DNA from: Capillimicrobium parvum | Lineage (GTDB): Bacteria; Actinomycetota; Thermoleophilia; Solirubrobacterales; Solirubrobacteraceae | NCBI RefSeq assembly: GCF_021172045.1 | Contig: NZ_CP087164.1 | Coordinates: 3,720,001-3,784,000, forward strand | Direction of reading: 5' to 3' | DNA: 64,000 nt | Shown here: in pieces, positions 42,175 through 51,727 of the stretch | Layout: every line of letters begins with the position of its first letter | Numbering within the stretch: position 1 is the first letter of the stretch | Program-made: the position numbers and the translations under genes | Notes under the pieces: model-generated | Databases searched by the model: none | What the model was told of the DNA's origin: nothing | The model's input: the letters and a program-made list of their open reading frames with translations, nothing else

Positions 42175-44348
42175 GGGGCCGCCGCCGTCCGCGGCGCGAT
42201 CGGCTCCTCGCCCAGCCAGACCTTGCCCACCACGCGTTCGGCCGCACGACCGTCCTCCCACGGGCAGAAGCGCTCGCGGAACGCCCGGCGCCGCTCCGCG
42301 GGCTCGTCGGCGAAGGCACCCGAGGCTACCGCGTCGATGACCTCCGCCAGCGTCGTCGTCACCACCCCGGGGGGCTCGCCCACCAGGTCGTAGTACGTGC
42401 CGCGCATCGTGCGGTACACCTCCCAGTCCGGGGCGTGGATGACCATCGGGCGGTCCAGCACGGCATAGTCGACGACGATCGACGAGTAGTCGCTGATCAG
42501 CAGGTCGGAGGCCAGGCAGAGCTGCTCGATGCTCGGGTGGCCGGAGACGTCGCGCACGCGGCCCTCGCGCTGCAGGTCGTCCATCCCCGGCCGCGATCCG
42601 TAGAGGTAGTGGCGGCGATCGAGGACGACGACGTCCGGGCCGAGCGCCTCGGCCAGCGCGGCGACGTCGAGCGTGGGCGCCCAGTCGGGCCGGTAGTCGC
42701 GATGCGTCGGGGCGTGCAGGACGACGCGCTGCCCCGCGAGGATGCCGAGCGCTTCGCGCGCCGCGGCCGTCTCCGGGTCGCCGGCCCGGGCCAGCACGTC
42801 GTTGCGCGGGTAGCCCACCTCGAGCGTCGCGTAGCGCCCGGGGAACACCCGCTCGACCACGACCGTGGAGAACGGGTTCGACGAGACGCTGTAGTCCCAG
42901 CGCGCCACGCGCCGCAGCAGCGGCGCCAGATCGCGCGGGCCGGTCGTCACGTCGGTGCCCATCCGCTTCAGCGGCGTGCCGTGGTGGGTCATGAGGTGGA
43001 CCGCGCCGGGGCGCTTGACCACGTCGTTGGGGAAGTTCACGTTGTTGACGAGCACGGCGGCACGGGCGAGCACGTCGTAGTACTCCGGGGTCCCGTCGAC
43101 CACATGGTCGAGGCCGGCGGGAAGGCTCGCAGCCGCGTCCGCGGTGACGACCCACACCCCGCGCACGGAGGGCACGACCCGGCGGGCCTCCTCGTAGACC
43201 GCCCGCGGGTTGCACTGGTAGCCGCGGTACCAGTAGGCCGCGAAGACCGCGAGCTCCGGGTCGATCGGCGCCCGCAGGCTGCGCCGGTAGTGCCGCCGGA
43301 GCGCGACACGCTCGGCGCGCGCCAGCGCTCCGCGGCCCCGCGCGGCGACCCGTCGCGCCCGGGCGACGGCGACCTTCGCGCCCGCCGCCGAGCGCGCGAC
43401 CCCCTCGTAGGACCGGTGGTGGCCGCTGGACACGAGCCGCGTGCGAAGCTCGGGGACCGAGCGCGGAATGCCTGTGCGCCCCGAGCCCCCGCGATCCCGA
43501 TACGCGGCCGATATCCGCGCGAACAGCGCCGCGCGCTCGCCGGGCGGCGCGGCTTCGAGCAGCCCCAGCGCCTGGCGCAGCAGCGCCTCCCGCACGACGG
43601 GCGCCAGCGCCGCGCGCCGCCCGTGGCCGAGCAGGAAGGACCAGACCTCGTCGTGCTGGTCGAGGGCGTCGCCGGCACTGCCGGTGGTCAGGGCGTCGCG
43701 CACGGCGTTGGGCGCCTCACGGCGAACATATGCGGCCGCCGGCGAGGCGGCGATCCGGTCCGCGGCGATCAGCGCCGGCCAGGTCACTGACAGCTCGCTG
43801 TGGCCGGCGGTCCCGAACCGCATGCCCAGGTCGCGCAGCAGCTGCGTTCGCAGCACCTTGTCCCACGCTCCGGACGCGAGCGCTGCGGCGGCGGGGAGCG
43901 CCGCCAGCTCGTGCGGGCCGCGAGCGGCCAGCGCCGCCAGCTGCTCGCCGCGGCGCGCGGGCCGCACGGCGCCGAGCTCGGTCACGAGGTCGTGATCGAC
44001 GATGAGCACGTCCGGATCCAGCTGGTCGAGCTGATCGACGACCGGCGCGAGCCCGCCGAGCGCCAGCGCGCCGGTCGTGTCGATGCACCACACGTGGCGG
44101 CCCCGGGCGAGCGAGAGCGCGAGGTCGCGCGACGCCCCCAGGCCGATCCGCTGCGGCAGGTGACGGACCCGCACCCGCGGATCCTCGGCCGCGAGCTGGT
44201 CGAGCACCTCCGGCCCGTGGTCGGGCGAGGCGTCGTCGATGGCGACGAGCTCGACGTCATCGCCGCCCTCGCGCAGGACCGAGCGCACGCATTCCGCCAC
44301 GTAGGCCTGCTCGCGGTGGACGACGAGGAGGAAGCTCACGCGGATCAT
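42171..44348 (-). CDS. Bifunctional GT2 glycosyltransferase / TagF-like glycerophosphotransferase
   Basis: A 725-residue protein. The N-terminal GT-A domain (about 1-230) has VSFLLVVHREQAYVAECVRS and VELVAIDDASPDHGPEVLDQ. The C-terminal half is a TagB/TagF CDP-glycerol phosphotransferase domain with VHLMTHHGTPLKRMG and LLISDYSSIVVDYAVLDRPM. It would build a polyol-phosphate or teichoic-acid-like wall polymer. Divergent from GDPD, which cleaves glycerophosphodiesters, and coupled to a sulfotransferase. Confidence 0.87.
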   Translation of the reverse strand: MIRVSFLLVVHREQAYVAECVRSVLREGGDDVELVAIDDASPDHGPEVLDQLAAEDPRVRVRHLPQRIGLGASRDLALSLARGRHVWCIDTTGALALGGLAPVVDQLDQLDPDVLIVDHDLVTELGAVRPARRGEQLAALAARGPHELAALPAAAALASGAWDKVLRTQLLRDLGMRFGTAGHSELSVTWPALIAADRIAASPAAAYVRREAPNAVRDALTTGSAGDALDQHDEVWSFLLGHGRRAALAPVVREALLRQALGLLEAAPPGERAALFARISAAYRDRGGSGRTGIPRSVPELRTRLVSSGHHRSYEGVARSAAGAKVAVARARRVAARGRGALARAERVALRRHYRRSLRAPIDPELAVFAAYWYRGYQCNPRAVYEEARRVVPSVRGVWVVTADAAASLPAGLDHVVDGTPEYYDVLARAAVLVNNVNFPNDVVKRPGAVHLMTHHGTPLKRMGTDVTTGPRDLAPLLRRVARWDYSVSSNPFSTVVVERVFPGRYATLEVGYPRNDVLARAGDPETAAAREALGILAGQRVVLHAPTHRDYRPDWAPTLDVAALAEALGPDVVVLDRRHYLYGSRPGMDDLQREGRVRDVSGHPSIEQLCLASDLLISDYSSIVVDYAVLDRPMVIHAPDWEVYRTMRGTYYDLVGEPPGVVTTTLAEVIDAVASGAFADEPAERRRAFRERFCPWEDGRAAERVVGKVWLGEEPIAPRTAAAP

Positions 44349-44409
44349 GCGCGCCAGCAGGCTAGTGGGCCACCCGGAAACCATGGGATCGCTGGCACAC
44401 TCACGCGCG

Positions 44410-45168
44410 ATGGCAGGTCCCGTCTTCGAGCACGTGCCCGTGCTGTGCGGCCATCGCGGCAGCGGCCGCGGCGTCGTGCGCGGCCGGCCCGAGAACACGC
44501 TGGAGGCGTTTCGCGCCGCGGTCGCCGCGGGCGTTGCGTGGGTCGAGGTCGACGCCCGCCTCACGGCCGACCGGGTGCTCGTCGCCCGCCACGACCCCGT
44601 CGCCGAGGACGGCCGTCAGATCTCGGAGCTGTCGGCCTCCCAGGCCGACGAGCTCGGGCTGATGCGCGTCGCCGACCTTCTCGACGACCTGCCGGCCGGC
44701 GTCGGCGTCGACATCGACGTCAAGAGCCGGCTCGAGGACGCCCTCGCCCCGCCCGGCGAGACGACGGCGGCGCTCGTCGCCGCGATGGCACGGCGGGAGG
44801 CGGCGCGCCGCCCGATCCTCGTCTCGAGCTTCGACGCATCGGTCCTGACGATCACCCGGCGGCTCGCTCCGCAGCTGCCGCTGGGGCTGATCACCTGGGG
44901 CGCGTTCCCCCTGCGCAAGGCGATCCCGGCGGCCGTCCATCTCGGCGCCGCCGTGGCCATGGTCAACGTCGGGTCCTTCGGACTGCGGTCGCCGGGGATC
45001 GCCGCCCTCGAGCGGGACCCGGCGGTCACGCTGGACGTGGCGCACCGGGCCGGCCTGCAGGTCGGCGTCTGGGGCGCGGGCGTGGACGACGCCCGCGTGC
45101 TCGCCCGCGTCGGCGTCGACTGCCTCGTCGTCGACGACGACGTGCTCGCCGCGGGGCTGGACGAGTGA
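44410..45168 (+). CDS. Glycerophosphodiester phosphodiesterase
   Basis: A 252-residue TIM-barrel enzyme. Catalytic motifs are VLCGHRGSGRG then RPENTLEAFRAAVAAG, and WVEVDARLTADRVLVARHDP (ExD and HD). It hydrolyses glycerophosphodiesters to glycerol-3-phosphate and alcohol. No signal peptide is seen. Its stop overlaps the GTG of the AftA-like gene. Confidence 0.88.
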   Translation: MAGPVFEHVPVLCGHRGSGRGVVRGRPENTLEAFRAAVAAGVAWVEVDARLTADRVLVARHDPVAEDGRQISELSASQADELGLMRVADLLDDLPAGVGVDIDVKSRLEDALAPPGETTAALVAAMARREAARRPILVSSFDASVLTITRRLAPQLPLGLITWGAFPLRKAIPAAVHLGAAVAMVNVGSFGLRSPGIAALERDPAVTLDVAHRAGLQVGVWGAGVDDARVLARVGVDCLVVDDDVLAAGLDE

Positions 45169-46982
45169 TCGCCCGCCGGCTCGCGTGGCGAAGCGCCGAG
45201 CTGGCAGTCGTGCTGATCGTCGCCGCCGTCGGAACGCTCGCGCTGCACGGCGTGCTCGTGGCGCTGCACTTCCGCGCCACCGACGAGGTCGCTCCCGCGA
45301 TCGGCCCGATCTGGGCCGCGCTGATGATCGCGATCGCCGTCGCCGCCGTGCTCCTCGACCGCCGGCTCGCCGGCCATCTGCACCGGCGCATGGCCGTCGC
45401 CGCGCTCGCCGGCGCCGCGACCGCGCTCGCCATGACGCCGTTGATGGCCGGCCTGCTCGGGACGCGCCAGCCACCGTTCACGATCCTCCGCGGCGACATG
45501 GCCTTCCGGACCGAGGCGGTGACCCGGTTCGCGGCCACCTGGCATCTCGACGACTACACGTTCCGCGGCCTGCACAGCTTCTATCCACCTGCCTGGTTCT
45601 GGCTGGGCGGCCGGCTCGCGAACTGGACGGGCGCGACGCCATGGCACGTCGTCAAGCCGCTGACCATCGGGACGGTGGGCGCCGCGCTGCTGCTGGCGTT
45701 CTGCCTGTGGCGGATGGTCCTGCGTCCCGGCTGGGCGCTCGCCGCCGCGATCGGCTCGTCGCTCGTCCTGCCCACCCAGACCGAGGCGATCGCCCATGCG
45801 ACCGAGGCGTGGTACTCGCCGTACTCGTGCCTGGTCGCGATCTGCGGGGTGGCGTGGCTGGCCGCCGCGTGGACGACGGTCCGCGCCCCCGGAGACCGCG
45901 GGCGCCTGGCGTTGCTGGCGGTCGCCGGAGCGGCGCTGGCGCTGACCTACGACCTGCTCTTCGTGCTGCTTCTGGCGGTCCTGCTGGCCCTGGCGACCGT
46001 GAGCCGCCGGGAGCGGCGTGCCGCACTGCAGCGCGCCGGCGCGGTGTGCCTCGGCGTGGCGGTCCTGACGGCCGTGTTCTGGGTGCCCCTCGTCCTCGCC
46101 ATCGCCGGAGGCTCGGCTGCGCAGGGCCACTACGTCCGCCCCGACTTCCTGCGCGTCACCACCGGTCTCGGCGGACCGGTCGGACTCACGGTGGTCGTGG
46201 TCGCCGCCGTCGCGGCGCTCGCCCTCACCCTGTGGCGCCCGGCCAGTCAGGCGGTCGCGGCGCTCCTGGTGGCCACGATCGCCTACCAGCTCGCCTCCGT
46301 GGCCACGTTGCTGCTCGCCCACCAGCAGCTCCAGCCGCACCGCGCCGTCACGATGCTCTGGGCCACGGCCGGCGCGGCGGTGGCGGTCGCGCTGCCGACG
46401 CTGGGCCTCGGCCGGACGACCATCGATCCCCGCCTCGTCGCGGCCCTGGCCGTGGTGACGGTCGGCGCCACGTTCGGCCTGGGCGCCGCCCAGGGGACCA
46501 CGCAGGCGACCGGTCCGTTCACGCGCGCCGCCCACGCCCCGGTGGATCTGGCCCCCAGCACGGAGATGGCGCGGTTCATCACCACCGCGACGGCACGCCG
46601 GCCGCAGGCCGTGACGGTCGCCAGCACGGATCGCGCACTGCTGGTGACGCGACCGTTTCACGGGTTCCTCGCGCTGGGGGCCCGCTATGCGCATCCGGAC
46701 GCGCAGGTGGGCCGGCGCATCGGCGTCCTACGCGCCGCCGCGGCCTGTCCGGACCCGGCGTGTGCCGCCCGCACCCTCGCGCGGACGCCGTTCGGCCCGG
46801 TCGATGCGCTCGTCCTCACGCGTACGCCGGCCGGCCTGCGGATCCGCACGGACCGCGACGGCTTCCCGCAGCCGGTCCCGGTCACGATCACCTTCCGGCC
46901 CGGACTCCTGGATCGGGCGCACTGGCAGCGCCACGACGTCGGCGCCGACGCCGTCCTCGTCCGTCGCGGCGCAGCCGGCTGA
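45165..46982 (+). CDS. AftA-like arabinofuranosyltransferase (GT-C membrane enzyme)
   Basis: A 605-residue membrane protein with about 11 transmembrane helices and a soluble C-terminal domain. The first periplasmic loop holds ILRGDMAFRTEAVTRFAATW, and LHSFYPPAWFWLGGRLANWT matches the AftA signature. In Corynebacteriales AftA adds the first arabinose to galactan. Its presence next to GtrA and a polymer operon suggests an arabinose-decorated wall glycan in this lineage. Starts at GTG overlapping the GDPD stop. Confidence 0.8.
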   Translation: MIARRLAWRSAELAVVLIVAAVGTLALHGVLVALHFRATDEVAPAIGPIWAALMIAIAVAAVLLDRRLAGHLHRRMAVAALAGAATALAMTPLMAGLLGTRQPPFTILRGDMAFRTEAVTRFAATWHLDDYTFRGLHSFYPPAWFWLGGRLANWTGATPWHVVKPLTIGTVGAALLLAFCLWRMVLRPGWALAAAIGSSLVLPTQTEAIAHATEAWYSPYSCLVAICGVAWLAAAWTTVRAPGDRGRLALLAVAGAALALTYDLLFVLLLAVLLALATVSRRERRAALQRAGAVCLGVAVLTAVFWVPLVLAIAGGSAAQGHYVRPDFLRVTTGLGGPVGLTVVVVAAVAALALTLWRPASQAVAALLVATIAYQLASVATLLLAHQQLQPHRAVTMLWATAGAAVAVALPTLGLGRTTIDPRLVAALAVVTVGATFGLGAAQGTTQATGPFTRAAHAPVDLAPSTEMARFITTATARRPQAVTVASTDRALLVTRPFHGFLALGARYAHPDAQVGRRIGVLRAAAACPDPACAARTLARTPFGPVDALVLTRTPAGLRIRTDRDGFPQPVPVTITFRPGLLDRAHWQRHDVGADAVLVRRGAAG

Positions 46983-47024
46983 GCGCCGAACGAATTCAGG
47001 CGCGCGTCAGGACGCGCGGCGACG

Positions 47025-47555
47025 ATGGGGCCCGTGTCCGCCGCGGCAAAGCCCAGGTCGCCCACGCCATCCGTGGCCGGTGCGCTGCGCATCCCGTCGA
47101 TCTCGCAGTTCGTGCGCTTCGCGGTGGTCGGCGCCGGCGGGTACGTCGTCAACCTCGCCGTCTTCGCGTTGCTGGTCGACGGCGCCGGCATCGACTACCG
47201 CGCCGCCGGCGTGCTGGCGTTCCTGGTCGCCGTCGCGAACAACTTCCACTGGAACCGCCGCTGGACGTTCGCGACGACCGGACCCGGAGCGCTGCGGCAG
47301 GCGTGGCGGTTCCTCGTGGTCTCGAGTACGGCGGCGCTCCTGGGTCTCGGGCTTCTGACCGTCCTGGTGGGGCTGCTGGGGGTCGAGAAGCTCGCCGCCC
47401 AGGCGATCGCCACCGTGTCGGTCCTGCCGGTGAGCTTCGCGGGCAACCGGCTGTGGACGTTCGGCGCCGGGCCGCGGGCGGTGGCGCGATTCGATCGCCG
47501 CGAGCGGGAGAGACGCGGTCCGGAGATGCGCCAGGAGCCGATCCAGCGACCATGA
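47025..47555 (+). CDS. GtrA family membrane protein
   Basis: A 176-residue protein with four hydrophobic helices. Signatures are FVRFAVVGAGGYVVNLAVFA, VANNFHWNRRWTF and SVLPVSFAGNRLWTF. GtrA-like proteins flip or deliver lipid-linked sugars for polysaccharide decoration, which fits the AftA-like gene before it. Overlaps the next gene by 4 bp (ATGA). Confidence 0.88.
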   Translation: MGPVSAAAKPRSPTPSVAGALRIPSISQFVRFAVVGAGGYVVNLAVFALLVDGAGIDYRAAGVLAFLVAVANNFHWNRRWTFATTGPGALRQAWRFLVVSSTAALLGLGLLTVLVGLLGVEKLAAQAIATVSVLPVSFAGNRLWTFGAGPRAVARFDRRERERRGPEMRQEPIQRP

Positions 47556-49603
47556 CCACGCGGCGAGCCGGGCCCGTCGCCACGCTGCTGGTGCTGCCGG
47601 CGGCGGCCGCCGCGCTCGCCGGATGCGGCGGGCACACCAGCACCCACGAGGCCGCGACGAGCGGTCCGCGGCCGAAGGCCGCGACCGTGGCGCGGCGCCC
47701 TGCGCGGCCCGTGGCGCGGCCGGTCCTGCGTCTGGTGCGCGCCCGCCGGCTGCCCGGACCGGTCCAGCTTCCCGCCGTCGCTGCGGGCCCGGCCGGCGTG
47801 CTCGCCATCGGTGGACTGGATGCCGCCGACGCGTCCTCGTCGGACATCCTGCGCGTGGCGCCCGCCCGGCCGCGCCTCGTCGGTCGCCTCCCGGACGCGA
47901 TCCACGACGCCGCGGCAGCCGCGCTGGGTCCGGCGACGTTCGTCTTCGGCGGCGGCGGGGCCGGCGGCCCGAGCGACGCGATCCTGCGCGTGGACCGCAG
48001 CGGCGCGACCACGCCGGCGGGGCGTCTGCCGGCCGGAGCTTCGGACATCACCGCCGCGACGATCGGTCGGACGGCCTATCTCGCCGGCGGCGACGCACCC
48101 GCCGGAGCGCTGCGCACCATCGTGGCGTTCACCCCCGGCCGGCCCGCCCACGTGGTCGGCCGGCTGCCGCGCCCTCTGCGCTATGCGGCGGTGGCGGCCG
48201 TCGACGGAGCGCTGATCATCGCCGGCGGCACGTCCGGGCCGAGCGCCCGCCGCGAGGTGCTGCGCTTCGACCCGGCCTCGGGTCGCGTGCGGCAGATCGG
48301 GCGACTTCCCGCCCCGACCACCCACGCCGCCGCGGCGACGCTCGGCGGCCGCGTCTACGTGCTGGGCGGCCGCGGCGATGCACCGTCATCCCAGCGGGAC
48401 ACGATCCTGGCCATCGATCCGGCCACCGGACGGGTCCGGCGCGCGGGGCGCCTACCCCGTGCCGTCTCGGACCTGGCGGCGGCGACCGCCGGCTCCCGCA
48501 TCGTGGTCGCCGGCGGCCGGGACGCGACCGGGAGCGTTCTCGACGAGCTCTGGTGGCTCGCTGCGTCCAGCACGGCGACCCGGAGCTCACCGGCCCGGGC
48601 GCCCACCGCGGGGGTCTACGCCCACGCCACCGCGCGCGACATCAGCCCGGCCGTCCGCGGGGATCCGGCGCGCGTCTACGTGCCCGACTCGGAGGCCGAT
48701 CGCGTCGACGTCATCTCCCAGCGCACCGGAAGGGTGATCCGGAGCATCCCGGTCGGCCGCCAGCCGCAGCACGTCACGCCGTCGTGGGACCTGCGCACGC
48801 TCTGGGTCAGCAACGACCTGGGCAACTCGCTGACCCCGATCGATCCGCGCACCGGCCACGTCGGGCGTCCGGTGCCGGTGACCGACCCGTACAACCTCTA
48901 CTTCACGCCCGACGGGCGCCGGGCGATCGTCGTGGCCGAGGCGCGGCGCGAGCTCGACTTCCGCTCTCCGCACACCATGCGCCTGCGTCACGCCCTGAAG
49001 GTGCCCGGGTGCCGTGGCGTCGACCACATGGACGACACCGCCGACGGCCGCTACGCGCTGGTCTCGTGCGAGTTCGCGGCGCGGATGATCGTCGTCGACC
49101 TGCGCCGCGAGCGCGTCGTGCGCACGATCCTCCTGCGCCCGGGCTCGATGCCGCAGGACGTCAAGGTGTCCCCGGACGGCCGGACGTTCTACGTCGCCGA
49201 CATGGCGTCAGGCGGGGTCTGGCTCATCGACGCCCGCACCTGGCGGCGTCTGCGCCTGCAGCCCACGGGCCGCGGCGCCCACGGGCTCTACCCGAGCCGC
49301 GACAGCCGGTGGCTGTACGTCTCCAACCGCGAGGAGGGATCGATCAGCGTGATCTCGTTCGCCACCCGCCGGCCCGTGGCGAAATGGCAGCTCCCCGGTG
49401 GAGGAAGCCCGGACATGGGCGGGGTGTCCGCCGACGGCAGGGTCCTCTGGCTCACCGGTCGCTACAACGCCGAGGTCTACGCGATCTCCACGCGCAGCGG
49501 CCGGCTGCTGCGCCGCATCCCGGTGGGCGCCGGTCCACACGGCGCCGCGGTCTGGCCTCAGCCCGGCCGGTACTCGATCGGCCACACCGGTATTCTGCGC
49601 TAG
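47552..49603 (+). CDS. Lipoprotein with Kelch-like and YVTN beta-propellers
   Basis: A 683-residue exported lipoprotein. The lipobox LAGC puts the lipidated cysteine at about C25. Residues about 65-360 carry repeated Kelch blades (AAVDGALIIAGGTSG, ATLGGRVYVLGGRGD, AAATAGSRIVVAGGRDA). Residues about 375-680 carry a YVTN-type propeller (ARVYVPDSEADRVDVISQRT, GRVIRSIPVGRQPQHVTPSW, SRWLYVSNREEGSISVISFA). Surface propellers bind glycans or proteins. It is coupled to gtrA and precedes a glycosyltransferase, so it may scaffold or sense the wall polymer. Confidence 0.8.
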   Translation: MTTRRAGPVATLLVLPAAAAALAGCGGHTSTHEAATSGPRPKAATVARRPARPVARPVLRLVRARRLPGPVQLPAVAAGPAGVLAIGGLDAADASSSDILRVAPARPRLVGRLPDAIHDAAAAALGPATFVFGGGGAGGPSDAILRVDRSGATTPAGRLPAGASDITAATIGRTAYLAGGDAPAGALRTIVAFTPGRPAHVVGRLPRPLRYAAVAAVDGALIIAGGTSGPSARREVLRFDPASGRVRQIGRLPAPTTHAAAATLGGRVYVLGGRGDAPSSQRDTILAIDPATGRVRRAGRLPRAVSDLAAATAGSRIVVAGGRDATGSVLDELWWLAASSTATRSSPARAPTAGVYAHATARDISPAVRGDPARVYVPDSEADRVDVISQRTGRVIRSIPVGRQPQHVTPSWDLRTLWVSNDLGNSLTPIDPRTGHVGRPVPVTDPYNLYFTPDGRRAIVVAEARRELDFRSPHTMRLRHALKVPGCRGVDHMDDTADGRYALVSCEFAARMIVVDLRRERVVRTILLRPGSMPQDVKVSPDGRTFYVADMASGGVWLIDARTWRRLRLQPTGRGAHGLYPSRDSRWLYVSNREEGSISVISFATRRPVAKWQLPGGGSPDMGGVSADGRVLWLTGRYNAEVYAISTRSGRLLRRIPVGAGPHGAAVWPQPGRYSIGHTGILR

Positions 49604-49645
49604 AGGCGGGAGCGGTCATGTTGCCGTCAGGTTCGCAGGCGCACC

Positions 49646-51691
49646 ATGAAGATCATGTCGCCGTCCGAAAGGGGCCTCCCCGCCGGGCCGGACCCACGGA
49701 TCAGCGTGGTGGTCCCGGTGTTCGACGTCGAGCGCTACCTCGAGGAGTGCCTGGACTCCATCGCGCACCAGTCCTTCGCCGATCTCGAGGTCATCATGGT
49801 CGACGACGGCTCGACGGACGCGTCGGCGGCGATCGCGCGCCGCTTCGCCCGGCGCGATCGCCGGTTCCGGCTCGTCACCCAGCCCCACGGCGGGCTGGCC
49901 AGGGCGCGCAACGCCGGAGCCGACCAGGCCCGGGGCGAGTTCCTCTGCTTCGTCGACAGCGACGACAAGCTGGCGCCCGACTTCTGCGAGCTGCTGCTGA
50001 CCGCCCTCGACCAGACCGGCTCGGACTTCGCCACCGGCAACGTGCTGCGCTTCGACAGCCAGGGCACGCGCCAGGCGCCGTTCGTCGCGCGCACGTTCCG
50101 CCAGACGCGGCTGGCCACCCACGTCACCCGGTTCCGCGGCCTGCTCGTCGACCGGATCGTCCCCAACAAGATGTGGCGCCGGTCGTTCTGGGACGCACAC
50201 GCCTTCCGGTTCCCCGAAGGCCGCGTGCACGAGGACGTCCCGGTCGTCGTGCCCGCCCAGTTCCTGGCCCGCTCGGTCGACGTCATCGCCGACCACGTCT
50301 ACCTGTATCGCGAGCGCGAGGGCGACGACCGCTCGATCACGCAGCGGCGCAACGAGCTGCGGATGCTGCTCGACCGGCTCGCCGGCGTCGAGTACGTGAC
50401 CGAGTTCCTATGCCGGGAGTTCGGCGCGGAGGCCCGGCGCTGGTACCAGGAGAGTGCGGTCGCCGAGGACCTGCGCTACCACCTCAACGTCCTCGGCGAC
50501 GCCGACGACGCGTATCGGCAGACGTTCCTGGACCGCGTCAACGCCTACCTCGCCCAGGCTCCGGCCGACGTCGAGAAGGGCCTTCCGGCGATCGACCGCC
50601 TCAAGTACCACCTCGTCCGCCGGCGTCTGCTTCCCGAGCTGCTCGAGGTCCTGCGCTTCCAGCAGGAGGAGCTCGCGCACGTCGCGCCGATCCCCGTACG
50701 CGGCGGCTGGGACGGCGACTACCCCTTCCGGGGCGACCGCCGCCTGGGCGTTCCCGCGCATGTGTACCGCCTCGGGGCCGAGCTGCGGGCGTCGGCCACG
50801 GTCGAGTCCCTGAGATGGGACGACGACGCCTTGGTCATCCAGGGGACGGCGTCGCTGACCGTGGCCGGCGCACCCGCGCCCGGTGCGCCCCGCGTGCACC
50901 TCATCGCCGTGCGCCCGGGACGGCTCGCGCGACTGCGCCGCCACGTCCTCCCCATGCGCCTGACGACCGCGACGACCCAGACGGACGGCGTCTCCGGGTC
51001 CGCGGGCTTCCAGGCGCGGCTGCCCCTGCGCCGGCTGCGCCGCGGCCGGCGCTGGGACCGGCGGCCGCTGGACGTGCTCGTCGTGGTCCGCAACGGCGGC
51101 GTCACCCGGCGCTTCTCGAAGTTCGGCGCCGATCCCGGCCTCACCGCGAACTCGGCCCAGAGAGCGCTCGACGGCGAGGCGACCGCGCGGGCGCTCCGGC
51201 AGCCGAGCGGCCACGTCCGGGTCGAGGTGTGCCGCGGGTGGGCGACGGCGCGGACGCACCGGACCTCCGGCGACACGCTGCGCATCGAGGGCATGCTGGG
51301 CGTCCCCGGCGACGGCGAGATGACCCTCGAGATCGCCCACCACGACGCCGACCCCGAACTGCGTGTGCCCATAAGACTGAGCTCCGGCGCATCGCCGCAG
51401 CCGTTCGCCGCCGACGTGCCCTTGCGAGGGTTGTCCGCGCCCGGCGGCGAACCGGCGACCTGGGAGCTCTGGGTCAGCGGGCGCGGCGGCCGCGAGCGGC
51501 TCGAACTGGACCATGACACCTCCGGTGAGCCGCAAACGCCCGCCGTCTCGGGCGGCATGGCACGGCTGGCGCAGACCGCCACCGGCCATGCCGCCCTGCT
51601 GACCTCCCCGCCAGCCGCCCGGGCCCCACGTCGTCACGTCAGGACGGCCGAACGTGGAAGCCGCGACCACAGCATGCCCCTCGCCCCCTAG
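49646..51691 (+). CDS. GT2 glycosyltransferase with long C-terminal extension
   Basis: A 681-residue protein. The N-terminal GT-A domain (about 18-250) has ISVVVPVFDVERYLEECLDS, VIMVDDGSTDASAAIARRFA, and EFLCFVDSDDKLAPDF (DxD-type metal site). The helical region to about 375 resembles the linker in TagF-linked GT2 proteins, but the rest (about 380-640) is beta-rich and not a glycerophosphotransferase. Probably cytoplasmic, acting on the same wall polymer as the TagF-like gene at 42-44 kb. Confidence 0.8.
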   Translation: MKIMSPSERGLPAGPDPRISVVVPVFDVERYLEECLDSIAHQSFADLEVIMVDDGSTDASAAIARRFARRDRRFRLVTQPHGGLARARNAGADQARGEFLCFVDSDDKLAPDFCELLLTALDQTGSDFATGNVLRFDSQGTRQAPFVARTFRQTRLATHVTRFRGLLVDRIVPNKMWRRSFWDAHAFRFPEGRVHEDVPVVVPAQFLARSVDVIADHVYLYREREGDDRSITQRRNELRMLLDRLAGVEYVTEFLCREFGAEARRWYQESAVAEDLRYHLNVLGDADDAYRQTFLDRVNAYLAQAPADVEKGLPAIDRLKYHLVRRRLLPELLEVLRFQQEELAHVAPIPVRGGWDGDYPFRGDRRLGVPAHVYRLGAELRASATVESLRWDDDALVIQGTASLTVAGAPAPGAPRVHLIAVRPGRLARLRRHVLPMRLTTATTQTDGVSGSAGFQARLPLRRLRRGRRWDRRPLDVLVVVRNGGVTRRFSKFGADPGLTANSAQRALDGEATARALRQPSGHVRVEVCRGWATARTHRTSGDTLRIEGMLGVPGDGEMTLEIAHHDADPELRVPIRLSSGASPQPFAADVPLRGLSAPGGEPATWELWVSGRGGRERLELDHDTSGEPQTPAVSGGMARLAQTATGHAALLTSPPAARAPRRHVRTAERGSRDHSMPLAP

Positions 51692-51727
51692 CGCTCTCCC
51701 GCGGAGCGCGCCTACCATGGCGGCTCG

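Noticed and set aside
45185-49603. Single 1472-codon plus-strand protein
   Set aside because: Only the part from ATG 47552 is a real gene (lipoprotein); the rest is the wrong frame through the AftA-like and GtrA genes.
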